In this document: one piece after another, positions 13,530-21,569 of the stretch | How the letters are laid out: every line of letters starts with the position of its first letter | Numbering within the stretch: the stretch's first letter is position 1 | NCBI GenBank assembly: GCA_002423425.1 | Contig: DIWC01000038.1 | Coordinates: 1-22,726, forward strand | DNA: 22,726 nt | Origin: Peptococcaceae bacterium UBA6116 | GTDB taxonomy: Bacteria; Bacillota; Desulfitobacteriia; Desulfitobacteriales; Syntrophobotulaceae | Direction of reading: 5' to 3' | Translations under genes and position numbers: made by a program | Notes under the pieces: generated by a model | Database searches by the model: none | Seen by the model: the letters and a program-made list of their open reading frames with translations, nothing else | Told to the model about the DNA's origin: nothing

Positions 13530-15344
13530 CTAGCTGTTAGGAACACCAAATAACACAAGAGCGGAATAATCTACACCGGCATCAGATCCTGTCCCGAAGG
13601 TTATGTTGATGTTCTGAAAAACAATCTTCAGCTTGTAATCGTTTTGCGATACATCAAGCATCATTTTATCAGGCGGCAATGCTTCTTTTTGGTTATATCC
13701 TGTATCTGTTATTCCTTTGGTGAATTCATAAAGGTTAGTTCCAATAAGTTCAGCTCCTGCTGAATTTTTTACTGAAACTCTGGCTTCCTGATTTGACAGC
13801 CGGTCGACGGAAAGAACATAATCTACACCCTTAAGCGTAAATTTATAAGATACTGGATTTTCCTTGGGCAATGGACCTTTCTCGTTACTTAACCGATTAG
13901 AATATATATTGACTGAAATGTCATAGCCCGATATGATTACAGGCTTTTGCGTATCAAGGCTGGCCAAAAAATATTTGCTTTCACTTCCAGCATAATTTGC
14001 ATAGACGGGTTCAAAACCAAGGGTATTTTTCATATCCTGATAAATATTAAAGTCTTCCGGCAGCCATTTAATATATTTGAGAGAACTGTGCATATCCAGA
14101 TAGTTTAGAATGCTGGTAGCTTCAATCCTGGATTTTTCCGACACGTCAGTCTTAGGTGTCAGTTTACCTCCGGAAAGGATACCTTCGGACTGAAGGATTT
14201 TTTCTACCCTGTTAATCTGACTGGAGCGCGATACTGTAAAAGCATCCACGGGTGGAATAATCGAAAAAATTGCAAAACCTGCGGCAAGCAAAGCGATATA
14301 GCTATTTTTGGCAATTGGTTTAAAGCTTAGCAATACACCGATTGCAATGGAAAAAAATCCAAATAAGGCGACATAATACCGGGATTCGGTTACACCGTAG
14401 GCATTAAGCCGTATCGTTACAGAAACCAGCTGCAGAATAACTACAGGAATTAAGACTTTCGGAAAAATCATGCGGTAGAGAACAGCAAAACGATTGGTAA
14501 GTAAACTTGAAAGGACAAAAATGAGCAGCCCTGCGGCCGAGTAACCCAGTACCATAGGGCCGAGCTGTCCCGACGGCCAGTGTAACGTAACGAGTATTTT
14601 AATAAAGTAGGCTAATAAAACCAGGGTATATGCAGCCACTAAGGGAATAGCGATGTAAGAAATAAGAATTTCCAGAAACTTAGGATAGTTTCCGGCAGTA
14701 TGCAGAACTTGTAGGTCAGGCTTATCTGCAGAGTTGAATTTTGGCAAAAGTGACAAGTAATAGATTGTTGCAAACAATACCCAGACAATTGTCATCATGT
14801 AGCTGTAAGTATCGTTATTAACATGAAAAAGCAAAATATCTACAGCGGTAATGATTGCCGCAAGTCCTCCGGACAATACACCGGAATAGAGTACCGAAGT
14901 GAATAAAGACTTAAAATGAATTAGACAAACTTTATTGAAATCTGCTTTTTGTTTATAGCAAGGGATCCAAAGAGCGGCACAGGTAAGGGCAAAAACAGCC
15001 ACAAAGGTTCTAACACCGATTTCCTGACTGATTTCAGGTGCCGGCCATAAAATTAGGAAATACCCAGCCGTAAGCAATGCTGATACCTCATAAACAGTTA
15101 ACCGTACTTTAGCAGGTTTTTTAAATCTTTCCGCGGCAAACTGAGCTGTCATTCCAAGAATAGCGCCAACCAAACAGGTAAACATTAATTTTTCAATAAC
15201 CAGCGCGGGTGTTTTATGGAGTGAAATCATATAGCAGATCAGTATTGCTGCGCAGATAAGACATACGACTGTGAGCGGAAAGCGGAAAACAGCCCTGGAC
15301 ATGCCTTTTATTAAATGTTGGATTATCTCTTTTAACCGCTTCAT
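13530..15344 (-). CDS. DUF4153 polytopic membrane protein
   Basis: 604 residues from ATG 15344. Roughly the first 420 residues consist of about ten or more membrane helices, with the DUF4153-type N-terminus (KRLKEIIQHLIKGMSRAVFRFPLTVVCL) and ETRT-free loops. The last 185 residues form a soluble, probably extracytoplasmic domain (for example YSNRLSNEKGPLPK and KGVDYVLSVDRLSNQEARVSV). The function of the family is unknown. The start is chosen because AAGGAGGG lies 6 nt upstream (15351-15358) and because family members begin with this segment. The frame stays open for another 91 codons upstream, but that part is a group II intron maturase remnant plus a short link and should not be counted in the protein. 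The gene is monocistronic. Confidence 0.82.
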   Translation of the reverse strand: MKRLKEIIQHLIKGMSRAVFRFPLTVVCLICAAILICYMISLHKTPALVIEKLMFTCLVGAILGMTAQFAAERFKKPAKVRLTVYEVSALLTAGYFLILWPAPEISQEIGVRTFVAVFALTCAALWIPCYKQKADFNKVCLIHFKSLFTSVLYSGVLSGGLAAIITAVDILLFHVNNDTYSYMMTIVWVLFATIYYLSLLPKFNSADKPDLQVLHTAGNYPKFLEILISYIAIPLVAAYTLVLLAYFIKILVTLHWPSGQLGPMVLGYSAAGLLIFVLSSLLTNRFAVLYRMIFPKVLIPVVILQLVSVTIRLNAYGVTESRYYVALFGFFSIAIGVLLSFKPIAKNSYIALLAAGFAIFSIIPPVDAFTVSRSSQINRVEKILQSEGILSGGKLTPKTDVSEKSRIEATSILNYLDMHSSLKYIKWLPEDFNIYQDMKNTLGFEPVYANYAGSESKYFLASLDTQKPVIISGYDISVNIYSNRLSNEKGPLPKENPVSYKFTLKGVDYVLSVDRLSNQEARVSVKNSAGAELIGTNLYEFTKGITDTGYNQKEALPPDKMMLDVSQNDYKLKIVFQNINITFGTGSDAGVDYSALVLFGVPNS

Positions 15345-15407
15345 GGTAATCCCTCCTTGTGTGTCTAAGTATACCATTTTCTTGAAAACTTCATTAGTTT
15401 TTTTCAT

Positions 15408-15617
15408 GAAAGCTGCCCAGTCCGGCAGTCCCAGAGCACGGAGTTCACGAATTCTCGTCCGTACTCTTTTCCATTGTTTCCATAGACACATTCGCAGTCT
15501 CCTACGTATCCATTTGTCCAATTGTTCGCAATGGGTTTTCGCCGAGGCCAGTTGGTAGTACCCTATCCAGCCTAGTAGATATTGATTTAATTTGTGAATC
15601 CGTTCGGACATTACCAT
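15408..15617 (-). pseudogene. Group II intron reverse transcriptase/maturase fragment (X/thumb region only)
   Basis: Seventy codons read SERIHKLNQYLLGWIGYY, then CEQLDKWIRRRLRMCLWKQWK, then RVRTRIRELRALGLPDWAAF. This is the maturase (GIIM) region of bacterial group II intron-encoded proteins. The reverse-transcriptase domain that should precede it and the last part of the protein that should follow LPDWAAF are absent. The frame then continues into unrelated sequence and, by chance, into the DUF4153 gene. It cannot be a working maturase. Confidence 0.88.
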
Positions 15618-15690
15618 TGGCTAATGGTTGGCAGCTGCCAGCCCCCATAGCGGACTTTCACCGCCGAGTTGCGCGCCATGCGTGGCGCAC
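15408..15690 (-). mobile_element. Group II intron remnant: 5' RNA end joined to maturase 3' part
   Basis: Reading the minus strand from 15690, the sequence begins GTGCGCC, the usual GUGYG start of group II introns. It continues with a GC-rich domain I-like stretch containing GGTGAAAGTCCGC and CCAACCATTAGCCAA, a pattern typical of bacterial intron 5' ends. At about 15613 it jumps directly to the maturase fragment. Most of domains I-IV, the reverse transcriptase, and domains V and VI are lost. The 5' boundary is inferred from motif memory, not alignment. Confidence 0.65.
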
Positions 15691-15692
15691 CT

Positions 15693-15729
15693 ACAAGAAA
15701 AAACCTCTCATTGGTAATGAGAAGTTTTT
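15693..15729 (-). terminator. Minus-strand terminator adjoining the intron remnant
   Basis: On the minus strand AAAAACTTCTCATT pairs with AATGAGAGGTTTTT (one G-U pair, loop ACC) and runs into TTTTTTCTTG. The intron-like GTGCG begins a few bases after. No gene now lies immediately upstream for it to terminate. Confidence 0.65.
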
Positions 15730-16379
15730 AGAAATAATATATAATCCTGCAAAGTCCCTCATGAACACTGAACATTAACTTAACGAAAGTCACCTACTTC
15801 ATTCATCAAAGACACTTACTTTTAATCACTACTGAAACTAACAAGGCTACACCTTTCTTTAGATTCATAGATCTTATTTAATTGGTGTAATCAACACTTA
15901 TGAACCGGACTTAATGATTTTTTTATCCAAAATTTGACTTAACCAAATAGATTTAAGTGAAAACCAAGTTAACTTAGCTGAAACAATGGGTCAACACGTA
16001 ATTTGGAGGGACTTCGCAGGAAACTTAACAACAAGAAAAGCCATCCTCTTAAGGCGGCTTTAATCCCGACCGGCATCATCCCTAACTTTTCACTTAACAT
16101 GCCTCGGATTAAAACCAGACCTTGTCAGTAAAAATTGAACCCTGTATGCTATAACCGCTTTATTAACTTTTTCTTCTACATTCATTTTATATCCGGCTTT
16201 AAAAAAAGTCAAGAGTCAATTCAATAGGTAATATATCCTAATTTGGAATAAAACTCCTATATAATGTATTTGCATATCCCCTTTCCATCTATTAATCTTG
16301 CCCTATTCCGCCGGATTTGATAATCTTATTAGAGGTTTAGAGTCTATATTGCTTTACAATACTTACCGGAGGTATTTTA
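15730..16379. other. 650-bp stretch without a gene
   Basis: No frame here resembles a protein. The stretch contains a 277-bp segment bounded by 16-bp inverted repeats (15745-16021), a short hairpin with AAAGCC/GGCTTT arms near 16036-16061, and a low-complexity A/T-rich tract towards 16260. GGAGG at 16368-16372 is the ribosome binding site of the ABC remnant that follows. Confidence 0.6.
15745..16021. repeat. Inverted-repeat-bounded segment, possible MITE-like element
   Basis: TCCTGCAAAGTCCCTC (15745-15760) and GAGGGACTTCGCAGGA (16006-16021) are inverted copies with one mismatch over 16 bp. They enclose 245 bp of non-coding DNA. The layout fits a small non-autonomous transposon, but no clear target-site duplication or known family end is seen. 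Confidence 0.45.
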
Positions 16380-16678
16380 ATGTCCGATCCTAACTCCCCT
16401 CAAGCTATTATCGCCGAAAATCTGACAAAACGGTTTGGTACATTTACTGCTGTCCCTTGATCAAGATATCAGAACCAATGCACGTAAGGTCAAGGCATGT
16501 CTTGGGGTCGTTGCTCAATCTTTCGCTGATCTGGACGAGCTTGGCATCTAACTGCGATTCTTTCGGCTATTTCTTTACGCTGCTGATCTCCCCAATGTTT
16601 CTCTTTGCGGGGATCTTTTTCCCGATAGAAACTCTGCCGTTTCCCTTAGCTATGGTTAAAAATAAATTAATCCAATAA
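16380..16678 (+). pseudogene. Collapsed ABC transporter: NodI-like ATPase and NodJ-like permease fragments
   Basis: Three pieces in three frames. From ATG 16380 (GGAGG 7 nt upstream) the frame reads IIAENLTKRFGTFTAV, an ABC ATPase start, and stops at 16460 before any Walker A. In the next frame, 16459-16551 reads DIRTNARKVKACLGVVAQ, the Q-loop region of a NodI/drug-efflux ATPase. In the third frame, about 16530-16655 reads FGYFFTLLISPMFLFAGIFF and PIETLP, an ABC-2/NodJ permease segment. The ATPase core, its signature and Walker B, and most of the permease are lost. This is a remnant of an export operon reduced by at least two deletions. A 73-codon frame from 16457 spans the joint and is not a gene. 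Confidence 0.75.
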
Positions 16679-16696
16679 TTATTAAAGGAAGATAAT

Positions 16697-18253
16697 ATGA
16701 GCATTCTAACTGTCAAAAATTTGAGTCATGGTTTTGGAGACCGCGCAATCTTTACTAATGTATCTTTTCGTTTGTTAAAAGGTGAACATATCGGATTAAT
16801 CGGTGCCAACGGTGAAGGAAAGTCTACCTTTATGAATATTCTTACCCGCAATTTGGAACCCGATGAAGGCCAAGTGGAGTGGTCCAAACGGGTACGCGTT
16901 GGTTATCTCGATCAGCATACTATCCTGGAAAAAGGGGCAACAATTCGTGATGTCTTGAAAGGAGCTTTCCGCTACCTTTTCGATCTGGAAGAAGAAATGA
17001 ATAACATTTGTGACAGGATGGCTGAAGCTTCGCCGGAAGAATTAGAGACTCTGCTTGAAGATATGGGGCTTATCCAGGAGACACTGAACAGCAATGATTT
17101 TTATATTGTCGATGCAAAAGTTGAAGAAATAGCCCATGGTTTAGGTTTGCAGGATCTCGGGCTAGACAAAGATGTTGCCGATTTGAGCGGAGGTCAAAGA
17201 ACGAAAGTGTTACTGACCAAACTGTTGCTGGAAAAACCGGATATTTTGCTGCTCGATGAGCCTACCAATTATTTGGACGAGCAGCACATTCAATGGCTGA
17301 AACGTTATCTGCTGGAGTATGAAAATGCTTTTATCCTTATTTCCCATGACATGCCTTTTCTCAATAGTGTCATTAACCTGATCTACCATATGAATAACAA
17401 GCAGTTAAACCGTTATGCCGGCAATTATGACAATTACCTTAATGTCTATGAGAGTAAAAAACAGCAATTGGAAGCAGCCTATAAGAAGCAACAGCAGGAA
17501 ATTGCCGGTCTGGAAGACTTTGTGGCCCGCAACAAAGCGAGAGCCTCTACCAGTAACATGGCTATGTCCAGACAAAAGAAATTGGCTAAAATGGAACGAA
17601 TTGAAATAGCAAAAGATAAACCTAAACCGGTGTTTAACTTTAAAGAAACCAGAGCCTCAGGCAAGGTTGTCTTTCGAACTGTCGATCTGGTCATTGGTTA
17701 TGAGGAACCGCTTTCCAAACCCTTAAACATCTCCCTGGAACGCGGACAGAAGGTCGCGTTAACCGGTGCCAATGGTATTGGGAAAACCACGCTGCTGCGA
17801 AGCATTCTCGGTGAAATCCAACCAGTCTCAGGCAGTGTGGAACTTGGAGATTACCTGCAGATTGGTTACTTTGAACAAGAAATGAAAGAAGCCAACTACC
17901 GAACCTGCATCGAAGAAGTCTGGGAGGATTTCCCGGGATTTTCTCAGTATGAGGTACGGGGAGCGCTTGCCAGGTGCGGTCTGACCACCAAACATATCGA
18001 GAGCAAAGTACTGGTTCTTAGCGGCGGTGAACAAGCTAAAGTCAGGTTATGTAAACTGATAAATAAAGAAACCAATCTCTTGGTTCTCGATGAGCCTACC
18101 AATCATTTAGATGTAGAAGCGAAGCAGGAACTCAAACGTGCCCTTCTGTCTTATAAAGGCAGCATGCTGCTTATCAGTCATGAGCCGGAGTTTTATAGTG
18201 ATATTGTTTCCGATGTCTGGAACTGTGAAAACTGGACAACTAAACTTGTTTAA
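16697..18253 (+). CDS. yfmM: ABC-F family ATPase, YfmM type
   Basis: 518 residues, the same length as B. subtilis YfmM as I remember it, and with near-identical segments such as NLSHGFGDRAIF and RVRVGYLDQHT. It is a cytoplasmic protein with two ABC domains and no membrane part. Domain 1 has Walker A GANGEGKST (36-44), LSGGQ (163-167) and DEPTNYLD (187-194). Domain 2 has Walker A GANGIGKTT (357-365), LSGGE (441-445) and DEPTNHLD (465-472). The two are joined by a long charged linker (about 237-315). ABC-F proteins act on ribosomes, in translation rescue or antibiotic protection. YfmM is a housekeeping-type member, and I see no reason to call it a resistance gene. It starts at ATG 16697 after AAAGGAAG. 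The catalytic glutamate-type motifs look intact. Confidence 0.93.
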   Translation: MSILTVKNLSHGFGDRAIFTNVSFRLLKGEHIGLIGANGEGKSTFMNILTRNLEPDEGQVEWSKRVRVGYLDQHTILEKGATIRDVLKGAFRYLFDLEEEMNNICDRMAEASPEELETLLEDMGLIQETLNSNDFYIVDAKVEEIAHGLGLQDLGLDKDVADLSGGQRTKVLLTKLLLEKPDILLLDEPTNYLDEQHIQWLKRYLLEYENAFILISHDMPFLNSVINLIYHMNNKQLNRYAGNYDNYLNVYESKKQQLEAAYKKQQQEIAGLEDFVARNKARASTSNMAMSRQKKLAKMERIEIAKDKPKPVFNFKETRASGKVVFRTVDLVIGYEEPLSKPLNISLERGQKVALTGANGIGKTTLLRSILGEIQPVSGSVELGDYLQIGYFEQEMKEANYRTCIEEVWEDFPGFSQYEVRGALARCGLTTKHIESKVLVLSGGEQAKVRLCKLINKETNLLVLDEPTNHLDVEAKQELKRALLSYKGSMLLISHEPEFYSDIVSDVWNCENWTTKLV

Positions 18254-18393
18254 AGGACATTCCCCTTCTTTTTGTCAAATAGTAGTTTATGATGTAATGC
18301 GTTATAATTTAACATATTAACAAAGAATAACAGCAGAAGGTCAAATCATTTGGAGTTCAGATCATTGACTCGTTCAATAAAGGAGAGATTAAT

Positions 18394-19233
18394 ATTTTAG
18401 AAATTGGCAAAATCAATAAACTTAAATTGTCTCATTTTACTTCTTCCGGTGCTTATCTTGATCCTGGAACAGAAGTCCGTAAAGATCAAGTTCTGTTGCC
18501 TGGAAAGGAGATACCCCGAGGTGCTAAAGAAGGTGATTCCCTGAATGTTTTTATATATAGAGATTCAGAGGATAGATTAATTGCTACGACCAGAGAACCA
18601 ATGGCTCAAATAGGACAATTGGCTTATTTGAGCGTAACCGCGAAAACTGAGTTCGGTGCTTTTCTCGATTTTGGACTGGAACGGGGTTTGTTTCTGCCTT
18701 TTAGTGAGCAGCGCTATACCCTGAAAATCGGCAAAAGCTACTTAGTCTACCTGTATCTTGATAAAAGTGAAAGAATCAGTTGTACCACAGATGTTTACAA
18801 ACATCTATCGTCAAATAGTTCCTTTCAAAAGAATGACAAAGTCAAAGGAACAGTCTATTTAGTCAAGCCGGAGATAGGTGTGTTTGTCGCTGTTGAAGAT
18901 AAATATCAAGCCCTTATCCCCTTTAAAGAATGTTCCAGTGACATTGAAAATGGAGATAGAATTGAAGCTCGTGTCATGCGAATCCGAGAGGACGGAAAAC
19001 TGGACCTGTCGCTTAGGGAGTTAAGTCATAAACAAATGGGAACGGATGCCGAAATCCTGCTAAAAAAAATGGGGAAAAATAATGGTTATCTGCCCTTAAG
19101 TGAAAATGCCAGTCCCGAGGAAATATCAAATATGTTTAAAATGAGTAAAGCTGCCTTTAAAAGAGCTATTGGTTCTTTGTTAAAGGCTAAAAAAGTAATG
19201 AAAACGGATAAAGGTTTAAAAATTAACGATTAG
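18394..19233 (+). CDS. cvfB: CvfB/YitL-like S1 RNA-binding protein, apparent ATT start codon
   Basis: 279 residues if started at 18394. S1-type RNA-binding domains followed by a winged-helix C-terminus (SPEEISNMFKMSKAAFKRAIGSLLKAKKV), as in CvfB, a Firmicute RNA-binding regulator that affects virulence genes and RNA turnover. Family landmarks are LEIGKINKL, GAYLD, VLLPGKEIP, VFIYRDSEDRLIATT and KLDLSLRE. The only ATG/GTG/TTG start in frame before the core is TTG 18427, which would remove the conserved LEIGKINKL. In-frame stops lie at 18310 and 18328, and no ATG, GTG or TTG falls between them and 18394. AAGGAGAG (18380-18387) sits at correct spacing for ATT 18394. The protein probably starts there. 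It is convergent with lutB. Confidence 0.82.
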   Translation: MLEIGKINKLKLSHFTSSGAYLDPGTEVRKDQVLLPGKEIPRGAKEGDSLNVFIYRDSEDRLIATTREPMAQIGQLAYLSVTAKTEFGAFLDFGLERGLFLPFSEQRYTLKIGKSYLVYLYLDKSERISCTTDVYKHLSSNSSFQKNDKVKGTVYLVKPEIGVFVAVEDKYQALIPFKECSSDIENGDRIEARVMRIREDGKLDLSLRELSHKQMGTDAEILLKKMGKNNGYLPLSENASPEEISNMFKMSKAAFKRAIGSLLKAKKVMKTDKGLKIND

Positions 19234-19242
19234 TCCAGTAAA

Positions 19243-19356
19243 ATCAACGCAACCAGTAACCTCTTTCGGCTGTAATGACCTCCTGTCATTAACATCCGCG
19301 CTCCGCTCCGCGCTCCGCTCCGTGCTTCGCTTGCCGTGGCTACTGGTTGCGTTGAT
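19243..19356. repeat. Long inverted repeat with inner hairpin and 12-bp tandem units, between convergent genes
   Basis: ATCAACGCAACCAGTA (19243-19258) and TACTGGTTGCGTTGAT (19341-19356) are perfect 16-bp inverted arms. Inside lie a second hairpin (TAATGAC 19273-19279 with GTCATTA 19285-19291) and three tandem 12-bp units related to CGCGCTCCGCTC (19297-19332, the third degenerate). It is much more GC-rich than its neighbours. It probably acts as a bidirectional terminator for cvfB and lutB; it may also be a dispersed repeat element. Confidence 0.7.
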
Positions 19357-19380
19357 AATTTATGGATAACCCCAAAAAAA

Positions 19381-20586
19381 TTATTCAGTATCGTCGGATA
19401 CTACTTCACTTCGTAGTTTTCCTACCATGGTCGGTACTTCTATCTTCATTGGGCAGCGTTCTACACAGCGACCGCATCTTAGACAGGTATAAAGCATCGG
19501 GGCTGCTGCATCTACGCTATCGACAAAAGATTCCCATACGGATCCAATACCGCTGAGATAAGTCCTACCAAAATGCCCGGCAGTGACTTGAAAAACAGGA
19601 CATTCATACATACATCCGCCGCAGCGCAGGCAATGAAGAGCTTGACGGTAGTTCTTGTCCGCCATCATTTTACTTCGTCCATTATCAACAAAGATTACAT
19701 AGAATTCTTTCGGCCCATGGGCACCATACGTTGTGACTTTCTCAATATCACCGGTTTTACTCGGCCCGCTGATAATATTGACGTAGCCTGGAGCACCGTA
19801 ATTGGCATATCTCCAAGTAACCTCGGCTGTCTTCATGGCGTCAAGGAAAGTAGGCACCAATTTTTCAATTCCCACGATTGCGATATGAACCGGAGGCGCT
19901 CCCGTGCATAGTCTGACGTTACCTTCGTTTTCAATAATTACAATCTGTCCTGTATCAGCCGCCACGACATTGGCGCCACTTATTCCCACGTCAGCAGTGA
20001 AGTATTTTTCTCTGAGGAATTCACGAACAACAGCAACTTCCTCCGCAATATCAGGAGGCACTTCTTTATTAAAGAATTTGGAGAATATTTCAGCAACTTG
20101 TTCCCGCGGAACGTGGATAGCCGGAGAAAGAATATGCATGGGGCGGTCTTTTTTAAGCTGAAGTATGAATTCGCCTAAATCTGTTTCCCATACTTCGTTC
20201 CCTGCTTCTTCCAGTCCCTCTCTTAGTTTGAGTTCTTCACCCAGCATACTTTTTCCTTTGACAATGACTTTGCCTGTACCGATAATCTCATTGGCAATGC
20301 GTATAGCCGCTTCCCGGTCTTCCGCATAAAACGCTTTGCCGTGATTGCTTTCAATTACTTTCATAGCTTGGTCAAGCAGTTGTTTGTTATTTTCCATGGA
20401 GTAATCTTTAATGCCCCTTACTTCTTCTGCCAAAGCAAGGGTATGCGGGTATTTGGCCAAGGCTGCGTCCGTGTTTTCACGATAAGACTTAACTGCCCTG
20501 CCAAGAGCACGGTTAATATTTTCATCTTTACTGGCTTTATCCAAATCTTTCTTATATTCACCAAAATCTTTATTGAAATCAGACAT
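19381..20586 (-). CDS. lutB: LutB-like lactate-oxidation iron-sulfur protein
   Basis: 401 residues. It has an LUD domain (about 60-300; SPAIHVPREQVAEIF, ADVGISGANVVAADTG, IVIIENEGNVRL) followed by two 4Fe-4S binding motifs, C319-x2-C-x2-C-x3-C (CLRCGGCMYECP) and C368-x2-C-x2-C-x3-C (CLRCGRCVERCP). LutB is the Fe-S subunit of the LutABC L-lactate dehydrogenase complex that oxidises lactate to pyruvate and passes on electrons. The protein is some tens of residues shorter at the C-terminus than many LutB proteins, ending soon after the second cluster. The start overlaps the lutA stop by one base (TAATG), so the two are translationally coupled. No lutC follows. The electron acceptor is unknown. 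Confidence 0.88.
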   Translation of the reverse strand: MSDFNKDFGEYKKDLDKASKDENINRALGRAVKSYRENTDAALAKYPHTLALAEEVRGIKDYSMENNKQLLDQAMKVIESNHGKAFYAEDREAAIRIANEIIGTGKVIVKGKSMLGEELKLREGLEEAGNEVWETDLGEFILQLKKDRPMHILSPAIHVPREQVAEIFSKFFNKEVPPDIAEEVAVVREFLREKYFTADVGISGANVVAADTGQIVIIENEGNVRLCTGAPPVHIAIVGIEKLVPTFLDAMKTAEVTWRYANYGAPGYVNIISGPSKTGDIEKVTTYGAHGPKEFYVIFVDNGRSKMMADKNYRQALHCLRCGGCMYECPVFQVTAGHFGRTYLSGIGSVWESFVDSVDAAAPMLYTCLRCGRCVERCPMKIEVPTMVGKLRSEVVSDDTE

Positions 20587-21569
20587 TAGTTTTCATACCC
20601 CCTGTATATGAATTCAACGAAGTCATCCACGAGTATCGTATTATCTTTATTCCCACTTTCAATAGCTGATAAACAATATGGACAGGAAATTAAAGCTTTA
20701 GCTGCGCCTGTATCTGCTAGCTCTTTCACTCTCCGGCCCCCCATAATTTTTGAAAGTTCAGGGAATAACATTTTATCCGGACCGCCGCAGCAAGTGGTCC
20801 ATTCTTTGCACCGATAGGGCTCAACATAAGACACTCCGACTGCATCTAAAACATCTCTAAATTGTTGGAAAATCCCAAGATCTCTGGCCATACGGCAGGA
20901 ATCATGAATAACGACCGGGGAATCATATTTAACCGGAGGTAATAAGTCTCTTTTTTCCCAAACCATTTCAATAAATGTTTTAACCTCTACTTGTGGAAAG
21001 TCGACAATCTCCGGATAGACCTGCTTGAACATCTCAGCCGAGTGAGGCGAGATACATACAATCGTTTTTGCTCCGGTCGCCCGGATAGCATCAGAAACTT
21101 TCACAGCGTAACCTTTGAGCTCTTTCCAAAAACCCAATTCATGAAGAAGAGCGCCGCTATAAAGTTCTCCAGTGCTATCATAACAAATTTCGTACCCTAG
21201 TTTGCGGAGAATAGACGCTGCTTTGTAATTAATAGAAAAGTATCTGTCCTTGTCCTTAGCCAGTGCAGATGCATAAATTTTCTCCGCATTGATACCGGTC
21301 ATATTGACAAGTTTCCGAGCCCCCATCAATAAGGAAAAAGCACTGCTTGTCGCATCAACGATAGTCATTGTTTTTACCAGGGAATCGATATATGGAAGTA
21401 ATTGGTATTCTCCGCCTGTATAAAAAAGAATATCGCCTTTTGCAGGCAATTCTAAATCTTTAACCCAGGAGGAATTTTGTTTAGCGTTCAATGCCAGAGG
21501 GTTTCCCTTATTAACAATATTATCTCTAAGTATTTCTAATACCGGAGGAATCTTCTTTTTGGCTGGCAT
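20586..21569 (-). CDS. lutA: LutA-like (Fe-S)-binding oxidoreductase subunit with CCG domain
   Basis: 327 residues. The C-terminal CCG-type domain has Cys225 (HDSC), Cys254, Cys260-Cys261 (CCGG), Cys296 and Cys299 (SCPYC), which in the LutA/GlcF/HdrB-like family bind a 4Fe-4S or non-cubane cluster. Only one complete CCG motif is seen; in canonical LutA there are two, and the N-terminal half here (residues 1-200) lacks the first. The protein is also longer than the roughly 240-residue LutA, so it may be closer to HdrD/GlcF-type subunits. It starts at ATG 21569 with AAGG about 11 nt upstream. It is the first gene of the minus-strand operon and precedes lutB directly. The name rests on its partner. 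Confidence 0.78.
   Translation of the reverse strand: MPAKKKIPPVLEILRDNIVNKGNPLALNAKQNSSWVKDLELPAKGDILFYTGGEYQLLPYIDSLVKTMTIVDATSSAFSLLMGARKLVNMTGINAEKIYASALAKDKDRYFSINYKAASILRKLGYEICYDSTGELYSGALLHELGFWKELKGYAVKVSDAIRATGAKTIVCISPHSAEMFKQVYPEIVDFPQVEVKTFIEMVWEKRDLLPPVKYDSPVVIHDSCRMARDLGIFQQFRDVLDAVGVSYVEPYRCKEWTTCCGGPDKMLFPELSKIMGGRRVKELADTGAAKALISCPYCLSAIESGNKDNTILVDDFVEFIYRGYEN

Noticed and set aside
16123..16146. TGTCAGTAAAAATTGAACC as an end of an IS21-type insertion sequence
   Set aside because: It has a TGTCA start and a GAACC that recall such ends, but no second end, repeat array or transposase piece is visible.
16457..16678. 73-codon plus-strand gene before yfmM
   Set aside because: Its second half is a permease piece and its first half is an out-of-frame reading of an ABC ATPase, so it is a product of deletion.
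16697..18253. Antibiotic-resistance ABC-F
   Set aside because: Sequence and length match the housekeeping-type YfmM, with no sign of the extended resistance-type linker.
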